From positions 1,724,923 to 1,788,922 of the forward strand of contig OY848922.1 of the NCBI GenBank assembly GCA_963693285.1: a DNA stretch of 64,000 nt, in the 5' to 3' direction. This DNA is from Xestospongia muta. Its lineage: Eukaryota; Porifera; Demospongiae; Haplosclerida; Petrosiidae. The notes under the pieces are model-generated. The model was given only the letters and a program-made list of their open reading frames with translations. It was not told where the DNA came from and did not search any database. Below, one piece after another: positions 1 through 14,361 of the stretch (within the stretch, counting starts at the first letter, position 1; every line of letters begins with the position of its first letter). The translations under genes and the position numbers were made by a program.

Positions 1-1184
1 AAATCTGCCTTATCAATTGGCTTCTCTCCATTGTTATTATGAATGGTTGGATCAGCCTCAAAAACAAGAAGAAGTTTGACAAGCTCAAAATTGTCATGCT
101 CGACTGCAAGATGCAATGCAGTGTCTCCAGTGTCTGGATGAGGAAAGTTAGGATCAGCACCACCTAACAATAAATAGTAACTGCTCTTGATGTAGCTTTT
201 ATAGATAGCTACCATCAATGGTGTATCACCATTGTCATCAAGGACATCAAAAGAGATATCTTCAACAGGATCTGGCCGTGGTGACCCTGGAATGGAAAAA
301 TACTCTGAGCTACTGCTAAGCAAAAATGACTGCCTCTTTTCTACCATGGACCAAATGTCTTCAGGATTATTAGAACGAACTGCTTTATGAAGAAGAGTAT
401 CTGATGACTTGTAAATAGTTTCAGGCAGTCCAAAGAGGAGAGGAATTCCACCTACTTTTGTCATTTCAGAAAGAGCAGTAGGTTTGCGTTTGTCTTTCTT
501 ACCGAGTTTAGATTTGTGTTTTTTAAGTCGGTCCAAGCTAGCAGTTTTCTTCAATTTATACTTTGCTATGTCCATCAACCAATCTAAGCCTTCACCTGAC
601 ATGTGGCTCATTGCCGATTCCAGTGGAGTATTACCGGTACGGTCTTCCTCTTCTAGGTCTCCACCTTTACGAAGCAGGAGATCCACTTCATCACGGCTCT
701 CTCTGGAACATGCTGAATGGAGTAAGACTTGCACTATCCTGTGCCATTCAAAGTGAATGTTGGTATGGGATTCCATAACTTCTACTATACGTAAGCAGAA
801 TTCTTTTGGAGAAAGGGGTATAGGAAGTATAGCTACTTCCAGTAAATCTTTATTGAGCTTAATCGAACCGTCAAGCAAGGGACCCAAGGTCTTTCGAAGT
901 AGCGAGAAAGCAGTCTCGGCATCGCCTCGGTTGTCGCTTTCGTAGAGGCATTGAGATAAAACGATGTTGCTGGCCTCACTTTGAATGCAGACGACACAGA
1001 AAGCCCGTTTCACTACAGAGTTGGGGCAGCCCTGAAACAAATCGTTCTTATGTAAAAGACCCATACTGCTCTTTATAGAAATCAAACTTGAACTTCCATC
1101 TTCAGGAAAGCTATCTAGCTTTATACAAAGATCTGGATCTAGAGATGAGAGGTGGCCTTGTAGATCTCGCACACAAAAAGTCAT
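1..1184 (-). CDS. Ankyrin-repeat protein, 5' part (truncated by window edge)
   Basis: An uninterrupted minus-strand reading frame of about 394 codons runs from an ATG at 1184 (MTFCVRDLQG) off the left edge, with no intron seen. The first ~190 residues match nothing I recognise. A lysine-rich stretch (LKKHKSKLGKKDKRK) lies near residue 235. The C-terminal ~80 visible residues contain ankyrin repeats: DDNGDTPLMVAIY, GGADPN, then DTGDTALHLAVEHDNFELVKLLL followed by EADPTIHNNNGEKP. Earlier segments (EEDRTGNTPLESAM, SSDTLLHKAV) look like degenerate repeats. Ankyrin repeats are protein-binding scaffolds, so no specific function can be assigned. It ends 82 bp from the stop of the co-oriented ABC transporter gene, which lies upstream of it on the minus strand. 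The 3' end is outside the window. Confidence 0.8.
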   Translation of the reverse strand, partial: MTFCVRDLQGHLSSLDPDLCIKLDSFPEDGSSSLISIKSSMGLLHKNDLFQGCPNSVVKRAFCVVCIQSEASNIVLSQCLYESDNRGDAETAFSLLRKTLGPLLDGSIKLNKDLLEVAILPIPLSPKEFCLRIVEVMESHTNIHFEWHRIVQVLLHSACSRESRDEVDLLLRKGGDLEEEDRTGNTPLESAMSHMSGEGLDWLMDIAKYKLKKTASLDRLKKHKSKLGKKDKRKPTALSEMTKVGGIPLLFGLPETIYKSSDTLLHKAVRSNNPEDIWSMVEKRQSFLLSSSSEYFSIPGSPRPDPVEDISFDVLDDNGDTPLMVAIYKSYIKSSYYLLLGGADPNFPHPDTGDTALHLAVEHDNFELVKLLLVFEADPTIHNNNGEKPIDKAD

Positions 1185-1265
1185 TCTCGCCCAATTCAGT
1201 CAAAGAATTCTTATTAAAAATTCATAGTATACATAAGGTTTTATTAATGTAGTTATTAAATTATT

Positions 1266-4200
1266 TTAATTGTTTGTACCGTTTACATTGTTCATAAAAT
1301 AATATGCTCCTTTTTTGTTCATTAGGTGAGAGTGAGTCCCCTGTTCTATGACAGTTCCTTTATGGAGTACAGCTATATTGTCTGCATTGGAAATAGTAGA
1401 TAAGCGATGGGCAATGATGATAGTAGTACGTCCCTCTCTGGCTTTATCTAAAGCTTCTTGTACAATCTTCTCACTCTCTGTGTCCAGAGCAGAAGTGGCC
1501 TCATCAAGGAGGAGGATCTTGGGATTTCGGACTAGAGCTCGAGCTATAGCTATACGTTGTTTCTGACCTCCACTTAATTGCATTCCTCTAGAGCCCACAT
1601 TTGTATTATAACCCTAAAACAATAGAAAGATAATCATCATAACCAAATAATATAGATTGTCTCACTTGAGGGAGTGTTTGAATAAAGTCATGAATATTGG
1701 CAGCTTTAGCTGCTTCAATGATTTCTTCATCACTGAGTTCTTTATAAATTGCACCATAACGGATATTATCACCAATAGACATATCAAATAACACTGGTTC
1801 TTGTGATACTAGACTGATCTGACGACGAAGCCATGAAACATTTAAAGTACAAATGTCTAGTCTATTTAGCATTATAGTACCAGACTGGAGATCATAGAAT
1901 CGTTCAATTAGAGACAGGACAGTGCTTTTTCCTGATCCACTAGTTCCAACAAGAGCTACAGTCTTACCCGGTTTGATAATAAGATTGAGATTTTGTAATA
2001 TATTTATCTCAGGACGTGATGGATAAGAGAATTGGGCTGATAGCAATTTTATCATAGTAGATTCATCACCCTATCAGTAGGAACAGGAGTTTAATATTAT
2101 GGACTAATATGTTGCTACCTTACCTTAGGTGTGGCCCCTCTATCACTAAGAGCATCAATCAGAGGTTGCTTTTCCAGGAGGGAAAGTATGTTTTCAGCTG
2201 CAATTTTGGCATTTTCAGTATCTGGCAAATTTCTAAATAACTCTTTGAATATGACACTAGTAAACATTATTGCCCCAAGAGCTCTATAGGTATAATTGAA
2301 AGAGCTTGTATAATTAGAAGAACACTAGATTACCTGAATAACTGACTCAGATCTGCATGATAAGGTTTGCTGGAGTCTGATGTATATATGTGTGAGGCCA
2401 GAACAAATCCACCAGCCAATATTAACAATGAGGCTGATTGAGTAATTGCTAATAAAATAGACTGCAGGACAGTACTCTTTGTATCATATCTATATGGAAA
2501 TGAATTGAGCATAACTCGACAAATGTAACATAGAATATTATTACCCAAATGGTCTTTCCAATTGTTTTTCATATTTTCTGACCAATTTCTCTTCAATACC
2601 TAATGAAGACACAGTGAATACACCACCAATAGATTCTACAGCTGTCATAATACACTCTCGTTGAGACTCTGAACTTTTATTGATGAAATGTTTTGTTAGC
2701 TGCATCTGAAGAACTCCAGCAAGTACAAATATGATTAAACTGGGTAGAGCAATAAGTCCTAGTGGCCATGAAGCCTCTAATGCAATGATGTAACTAGCTA
2801 AGAGATTGACAGCTCCTCTAAGACATAGACCTAAACGAAGACCAGTCACCTGAAAATAGAGGAGCCATATGGTTACTTATAAGGAAGAATAAGGTGATTG
2901 AATCATGGATATTATAGACTAATTTACTAGTCTATAATATCCATGATTGAATGGTTAAATTAATGAATGGATGGAGGAGTATGTACATTAATGGATGGAC
3001 TGATGAATGGATACACAGATGCTGGATGGAACTCAAGGATACAAAAGGCTTAGTCTGACCTGATTGACTTCAGATGCATCCACAGTTAGTCTGTTGATTA
3101 AAACACTGACAGCATTCTCAGGTTCATCGAAAAATGCTAAATCTTGTTTCAACATAGCTTCAAATGATTGTTGTCTTAGACGATCAGTAAGACGATCAGC
3201 TGCCACATTAAGAGTAATAGTCTGTGCAATCAAAGACATATTCAAATTTTATTATCACTACATAAATTTAAATTTCTAATCTTTCAATCATTCATATAAA
3301 TATACTTACTGCAATAGATAAGATGAGAAATCCTACAAAACCTAGAACAACATAGACCCCTGACAAATTATTGATTCTTTGTACTAGAGTATTTTTATCG
3401 AATTCAGAAAATATCTAACATATGAAAATACATAATATCACAATTACTACCTGGATTGATGCGATGTTTGGTTATGAGATAATATAATATATATAAAAAT
3501 ATCAATGACAATAATTATACATACTTGTAATGCTTGACTTAGTAAGACGAAAACTGATGCAATGAGTATACCAATTGTAATATACCCAATAACTCCTATC
3601 AGTAATAACCACCAATCAGGTTTATTCAATTGTAAAAGTGTCTTTGTTGTTACTTGTTTATCAGTGGCCTCAAAATAATCAGAGGGAACCTCATCAAAGA
3701 CCTAAAAAGACATGTGAAGAGTAAAGTACACAGTACAATAAATTGATGGAATGAATAACAATTCCATAAATTTTTTTTTCAACCACAAACACTACGTTTT
3801 CTTACTACGATCAATCGTATTGGGTTGGGTTTAGTTAACGTTAACCTTATTTGGTTGTAAAAGTAACTAAACATGGAATGGCTGGCAATCGTAATGACAT
3901 GACGACAAAGACAACAGGATTATGCCAAATCTCTAGTCAATAAATTCTTGTGTATCCTATAGTCTTACTATCCAATGTTAGCACATTATATCTATTTATT
4001 ACATTGCATCTGCCATAACAATATGGTGATAATTCAATTACAATGATTATCCCCACTTTTAAATTGAATTAAGTTTATAATATATGTATTAACACTTTGC
4101 ATTAACTATAGATACGGTATTAACTGCATTGTGTACAGAGTTAATGAAGCAAATAACACAGTTAATTCTCTGAGTTTCTTTTCATCCATCCATCTATCTG

Positions 4201-7117
4201 TTCATCCATTCATCCATCTGTTCATCCATCCATCTATCAATCCATTTGTCTGTTTATTTTTCCATATCTTCTTTCTTAATTCTTTCTCTAACCTCATCAA
4301 GTGAGTATAAACCACGAGGTGAATATTTCGGGCTGCGTGGAGTAAGAGGTATGGCAGAAACAGATACTCTATAACCCAATGCACTAAACATGCTTGTTTC
4401 TCGTCTTAACAAGGGTCGAATTGGGGATTTTCTTGGGCCTCCAATATCATAGAAAGAGCTTTCTCTACGTATCAATATGGGAAGAGCATAAGAGCTTTTT
4501 TGTCTTTGAAGTTTTCGTTGATTTATTGAATGTATGTAAGCCTTTCGGAAATCAAGGCTGTTGGTAACTACATTATTAAACAATGATACAAAGGAAGTTA
4601 TCTCAGAAAAAATGCACATACCTTCTCTCTCATCACGAATACTCTGATTATCTACCAACTCAAAATATAGTCCTTCCTTGTCCATCAATTCATTATGAGT
4701 GCCCATTTCAACAACACGTCCATCTTTGATACCCACTATGACATCAGCTGTTTGAATAGTAGACAAGCGATGGGCAATGATGATAGTAGTACGTCCCTCT
4801 CTGGCTTTATCTAGAGCTTCTTGAACAACTTTCTCACTCTCTGTGTCCAGAGCAGAGGTAGCCTCATCAAGGAGGAGGATCTTGGGATTTCGGACTAGAG
4901 CTCGAGCTATAGCTATACGTTGTTTCTGACCTCCACTTAATTGAGCTCCACCTTCTCCAACAATAGTATCAAACTGTTTTGGTAACTCAGTAATAAAGTC
5001 ATATGCATTTGCAGCTTTGGCAGCCTCTACAATTTCTTCCATTGTAGCTCCTTCTTTGCAGAGACTAATATTTTCAGCTATACTCATATTGAAAAGAAGT
5101 GGTTCCTGAGAAACAATACCTATTTGATTTCGAAGCCATCCAACATTGAGCTGTTTGATATCCATACCATCGAGAGTGATCTGTTTGAAAAATATAATTT
5201 GACAAATATTTATAAACTTAAATCTATTACACACCAATCCTCCACTGTGATTGTAAAGCCTCATTAGAAGGTGTAATACAGTTGTTTTCCCACTGCCACT
5301 CGGACCAACAAGTGCCACTGTCTGTCCAGGATTTATAACTAAGTCCAGTCCACGTAACACAATGACATCAGGACGAGATGGATAGCTGAATACAACATCA
5401 GAGAACTCAAGTTTACCATTAATATCATCGAGGGTAGTATTTGGAGCACCATCTTTTGGATTAATCTCAGGTTCCTGTATAAAATTGACTTGATCAATTG
5501 GTTGTCAAATAGTTCCAATACCTTGTCAATGATGGGAAATATACCACCAGCAGAACAAGTAGCTTCAGTTATACTACCCAGTAGTGGTAGAGCATTGCCC
5601 AGATTAAGAATGCCATTAACAACTCCTAATATGATCTATAAAAATATAACAAACAATAACAATGTTAGAATTAAACATTGATATTACCGTTACAATATTG
5701 CCTGGAGTCACATCACAATCAACAAACAGTCGAATACCATACCTACATGATAACAATAGTAATTTTATTGCATGACTCATTTACATCAACTTACCAGAAT
5801 CCCAGACCAAAACAAGAAAAGAATATGAGAGTAAATAATCCATAAAATATTCCGATCATCACTTGTTTTTTGTAAGACTCCTTCTTGGCTTGTGTCAATA
5901 AAGAGTTGTATCTGAAAATGATCCCAAGGACATGTAACACAAACACAGAAAATAAAATTGTATTGCATATTACAACAATGCATACAAACAGTTAATTAAA
6001 GTAGTTATACTATTATAATATAGCTATATTAGAAGATTTGCCTTTCAGCTTCCTTCCTTTCACCTCCAAATGCCATAACAGTTTTAATAGCTGACAGGAC
6101 TTCTTCTGCTATAGCCCCCGCCTGAGCTAAAGCAAATTGTTCTTTAACAGCAACAGTACCAATAATCTAAGATTGAAAAATAGGAATCATCCTTACAAGA
6201 CACACTATGTACATGATTACTTTGCTGGCGATGATGATCACTGCAACTATTATAGGGAAAGAGACAGAGATTGCTAGAGCAAGTTTCCAATTCAGTGCTA
6301 ATGCAATGATTATACCAGATAAGAGGCTAACAAACTCTTGAATAAAAGAAGCACTATTGCTACCAATACCATCCTCAATTTTAGCAATATCTCTGTAGGG
6401 AAAATTATGAATTAATTATATTAACTGTATACACTTCCCATACAAACTCAATAATCCATGCAACAGGATCATGTACATTTATGGTCTAAGTATCAGATGA
6501 TTTATATATATAACACATGACAACATCACCATTCTTACTCAGCTAGTCTTGTCGGTAGTTCTGTAGGGGGATTCAGATCATACCAGCCCATATCTTGTCT
6601 CAGTACAGCCTCAAGAAATACCACTCTCATACGCTTTGTTTGATGCAATGCACTTAGTGTCCACAGTAAATTAGATAATAGTGATGATATGAAAAGAGCA
6701 AATGCCACAGCTATCATATAATAAACATATATTGCAATTTGATCCTGTAGATGAGTGTCAATGTCAGTAGCTGTAAATATTTCAGTATAAAAGTCTGATA
6801 TGTTGCAGAAATAGTCAGTTGAATTGGTACTGGCTACACCAGGAGAAAATGTATTTACAACAGAATGTCCAACGAATTCTGTCATTATTAGTCCCAGTAG
6901 ATAAAACACAATAGGTAGTGAACTACCAGCTATTATCGCCATTATTGTGCCCAGTAACATGAATAAAATATCAGACCATTTGGCAAATCGGAACTATTGA
7001 AAAGATTGAATAACAATATATAATAGTAAGCCATTTTTAGTAATTACATTATTCTTAGTAAGAATTCATGTAGGTTTGTTTTACTTACACTAACTATTGA
7101 TATAACTCTCCCACACC

Positions 7118-7165
<48 letters not shown>

Positions 7166-8021
7166 ACCATGTTGCTAGGGAGATGTTATAGGCCAATTCA
7201 TAATAGGAGTCTCTATTTGATGTAGAAATTGTGATAAATATTTTTCCAAATCACCCAATATGACTGTATGAATTCAAGCTCAACTCTCATGTATTATGCA
7301 ATTGTATTATAGTGTCATTCCATGTACAGAATTTAATTATCTATATATGGTGACACTGTTATTATAGTGATCTAATTTACCAGATCCCAGAGAGGAACAC
7401 CAGATGTAGTACTTTCATTACTTAGCTCACCATTTGTCACACTATAGAGGAAATTAAAGAGTGCTATAACAACATCATATAACTATATCATCAATAATTA
7501 TGATAGCAATATAAAATTATAGTAATAATATCTAATTGTATACACATAATATCTAAATATTCTCTGCTGATATCTTCTCATTGAGTAAGAAAAACGTGTC
7601 TTTAAATTTGTTATATTCAACACATAGTACACTTTACTAGTCTTGAAGTTTGAAATTAAAGCAAGACTTTCTTATGCTTACAAATGAAATGATATGATCT
7701 AAGTTTGGTCAAATTTACACAAGACTTCTGTAAAATATTGCAATATTTTACAGAATTCTTGTGTAAATTGACCACTACATTCGTCTTTTATAGTCTCGAG
7801 GTCATAAGTCCCCATTGTAGAACGTCCGGTCTCGATACTACGTATTTTGATATTGACTGACATTGTTCAATACAACATACTGGACTGTGTTATTACTCTA
7901 AGTACATATAATATAATGACTCACAGAAATAACCTCGTAATTTATAAACTAGTAAATATTATTACCTGCTCTTAGAGTGATTAGAGTCGTTATTTTCACG
8001 GACGTCAGTCAAGTTGTTCAT
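1266..8021 (-). CDS. ABCB1: ABC transporter subfamily B, P-glycoprotein type (full transporter)
   Basis: Nineteen minus-strand exons, 5' to 3': 8021-7966, 7441-7381, 6993-6539, 6392-6221, 6166-6042, 5911-5795, 5742-5688, 5635-5522, 5474-5235, 5180-4622, 4567-4293, 3701-3525, 3414-3310, 3221-3060, 2849-2545, 2489-2334, 2283-2124, 2070-1666, 1613-1266. They give about 1348 aa (human ABCB1 is 1280) in TMD-NBD-linker-TMD-NBD order. NBD1 has Walker [10 protein letters not shown], signature LSGGQKQ, Walker [13 protein letters not shown] and H-loop [11 protein letters not shown]2 has GTSGSGKST and the same later motifs. TMD sequence follows the family (GDMGWYD-like [23 protein letters not shown]). 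By family it is an ATP-driven plasma-membrane exporter of lipophilic compounds. The linker is long and rich in RRES/RRET sites. The exon ends at 4568 and 4293 are the least certain. The intron 6041-5912 appears to use a GC donor. The start at 8021 is the only ATG that keeps phase. Confidence 0.93.
2901..2948. repeat. Near-perfect palindrome in an ABCB intron
   Basis: A 21-bp arm beginning AATCATGGATATTATAGACTA is followed after about 6 bp by its inverted copy, inside the 210-bp intron 2850-3059. The rest of this intron is a degenerate ATGG repeat (about 2945-3040). Confidence 0.75.
4180..4262. repeat. Degenerate CATC tetranucleotide repeat
   Basis: CATCCATCTATC-type repeats lie in the ABCB linker intron (about 3702-4292). 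The remainder of that ~590-bp intron is AT-rich with no coding signal seen. Confidence 0.7.
7110..7163. repeat. (CA)n microsatellite
   Basis: CCCACC units run into about 18 uninterrupted AC dinucleotides in the 387-bp intron 6994-7380 of the ABCB gene. Confidence 0.95.
7706..7774. repeat. 69-bp loopless palindrome
   Basis: The left arm, starting TGGTCAAATTTACACAAGAC, and its inverted copy meet at 7740/7741 with no spacer. About 34 bp per arm pair, with one mismatch and one single-base indel. It lies in the 524-bp first coding-region intron (7442-7965) of the ABCB gene. Confidence 0.8.
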
Positions 8022-8074
8022 TTTTACGAAATGTACTCCTTGACCCTTGCAGGAGAATTTGTTAACCTGCTAAT

Positions 8075-8133
8075 GGGTGTGGCTGAATTTACATAGATAG
8101 TATAGACTACGTCACAATACGTCACGTAGTCTA
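8075..8133. promoter_or_regulatory. Putative ABCB upstream region: GT/GC box and CRE-like palindrome
   Basis: A GGGTGTGGCT box at 8075-8084 lies about 55 bp upstream of the ABCB ATG. At 8103-8133 a 31-bp inverted repeat (arms TAGACTACGT) carries two ACGTCA half-sites typical of CREB/ATF binding. The sites are seen; regulatory use is inferred. Confidence 0.4.
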
Positions 8134-8317
8134 CTACTGGAGAGTTTGTATTCTCAACCATTTGTAACCACTACACATTTTCCAACTAAAGCTGAACAAA
8201 TTAATAGGTGGTGATAGTACTATATAATTTTCTTTTTAGATTGTTCTATAGGTATTACTGTTTGCTCCAAAATGTTAGTGACGCCAGAATACTTTCAGAT
8301 CACTCAACTAAAAGAGT

Positions 8318-8411
8318 GTGGGTGGTTCTTGGTGTAACTTTACTATGATGACATCATCATCATCATAGTACAAGTTACATCATCATACAAGTTACACTAA
8401 GAACCACCCAC
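8318..8411. repeat. 94-bp foldback (MITE-like) element
   Basis: Arms GTGGGTGGTTCTT at 8318-8330 and the inverted copy at 8399-8411 flank internal repeats of GTAACTTGTAC and ATGATG. A related but shorter sequence occurs at about 9464-9540 (TTCTTGGTGTAATTTGTACTATGATGTAACTTGTACT), which supports a dispersed repeat family. No clear target-site duplication was seen. Confidence 0.6.
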
Positions 8412-9463
8412 TAAAATTAGTTAGGTAATAAATTGACACAGATTAATATCGTAGGGGTACTAATTTTCGAGGGTTTAAACAACAACCCACGAATACAGCG
8501 AAATTAAATTCCCCATGAAAATTTATACCCTTACAGTACTATTATAGTTAACACTGTGGGTAGTACCAATATCTCAAATTCTGTATGTAGAGTACTGAGA
8601 GATAGCGCAATCTTTTATACTACATTTAAATGTAACTCTAAGCTATTTTCTGTCAAGTATCTAGACAATTTGATTTTAGACAGTTTCAGTAATAGAATGC
8701 TGTACTTTGATATATCCTAGACCCTGAACTTTAAACATCAGAACCTAAGTGTATTATTTTCATATTAAAGTACTAAGCTCTGTCACTTTTACTCTAGACA
8801 CTCCTTGTTATAAAAGTACATATTCAGTATAGAACTTAATTATTTTGTTGGCAATACAACTATTGATTCAACTCCAAGAACTATTACTGATATTGTACAT
8901 AACCTGTAGAGATCATATTTGATGTTACCTTCTAATAAACATCCCACAAAAGAGAGAATGCTATTCAAGTTGGTACATGTGCAAATGAAATTTTAAACAT
9001 GGTACTTTAGAATAGAAGGCCTCAAATTTACTTCCACTACCACAGCAGCAGACTCAGTCTTCCTTTTCATGTGCAATAGAAGTATTTGGCTTACTTGCAA
9101 AGTTTATATAAAAGGTAGACTACATGTACATGTTATAGATGCATATGATATAATGTTATATAGTGTACATTCAATAATTCCATGACATATATATGTCCTC
9201 TGTTTTGACATCAAACCAACTCACAATATTAAAAATCAATAAAATATTAACTATCTAATAAGGATGTGGTATTTACCCTAAGGAAATTGTGTGCTACTTC
9301 AATTTGGAATCTTCAAGAATGGAATTTCCTGCCTTCAATTCATTTGAACCAGTAGATGTTGTGAACTATTTTCTCGTATTTCTTACAGAGTTATTTGTTC
9401 ATACATAACTACATAACCACATGTTATGTAGTCTTTCAATCTCCTGCCTACAGACTCATTTCT

Positions 9464-9540
9464 TGAGTCCTTCTTGGTGTAATTTGTACTATGATGTAAC
9501 TTGTACTCTGATGATGACATTACTATGTGTCATCGAGAGT
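9464..9540 (+). repeat. Partial second copy of the 8.3-kb foldback family
   Basis: It shares TTCTTGGTGTAA, TTGTACTATGATG and GTAACTTGTACT with the element at 8318-8411 but lacks the second outer arm. Confidence 0.5.
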
Positions 9541-9968
9541 TAATCCTTTTCTTGTAAGAATAATCATGTTACAGTACCTGATTGTTTATTGAACAGCTTT
9601 GTTTGTTAAATATTATGTATTGTCATCATCTCATATGCATTATAATAGTTAGAATGGGATCATTCAACTTTTTCAAAAGTAACAGGGACCTAGTCTCTCT
9701 GAATTTTGGATTTTAGCACATGAAATATATACATAAACTCTGTGAATATCTCATCTGCTGTCTTGCCCCTATGTACTGCAATAGGGACTGAAATAAGTAA
9801 ACAATTACTACAGTGTTAACAGGGACTATTCATTAAGTAAAATAAAGTCCCTGCATATTATGTTTTGTTTATTATAATTATTGTTTATAAACGTAGCCAC
9901 GCCTTCTCACTTCTTATTTAATTAACTTTAATTAATAATTTCTCTACACTTGCGTTGAAGGACAGGGA

Positions 9969-14108
<4,140 letters not shown>

Positions 14109-14361
14109 ATCTTACTTTTTGTTATTCTTTTATTCTAGTTATACCATTTACATGACTTCTGCACTATTTGTTACCAGTACATACATTATAATTATATTTA
14201 TTATTCTCACCAATCAAATTCTTTATCGATTTTCTCTTCTGTACTGATTAAACTATTTTTGTACCTTAATTTCATGGCTCGTTAGTCACAGTGGGGGGGC
14301 GTGATAGGTGGGCGGGGTTAATTGGAATACCAATAGTAGCACAGTGCCATCTAGTTCAAAC

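Larger units (their letters stand above)
8022..9968. other. Divergent intergenic region between ABCB and the first chondroitin synthase gene
   Basis: No coding signal was seen on either strand. It holds the presumed promoters of both genes, a CRE-like palindrome (8103-8133), a foldback element (8318-8411) and a related partial copy (about 9464-9540). The rest is AT-rich. Confidence 0.7.

Noticed and set aside
4558..4567. Alternative acceptor ACCAACAG at 4558 for the NBD1/linker intron
   Set aside because: It would make a 64-nt intron and lead to a stop soon after. The acceptor AATGTAG at 4568 keeps the frame.
1266..8021. Two separate half-transporter genes instead of one full transporter
   Set aside because: The second half has no start codon, phases fit across the linker intron, and domain order and length match full P-glycoproteins. 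The linker junction itself remains uncertain.
14308..14361. Upstream extension of synthase copy 2
   Set aside because: The extension begins at GTG, not ATG. The ATG at 14362 directly precedes the membrane anchor, as in copies 1 and 3.
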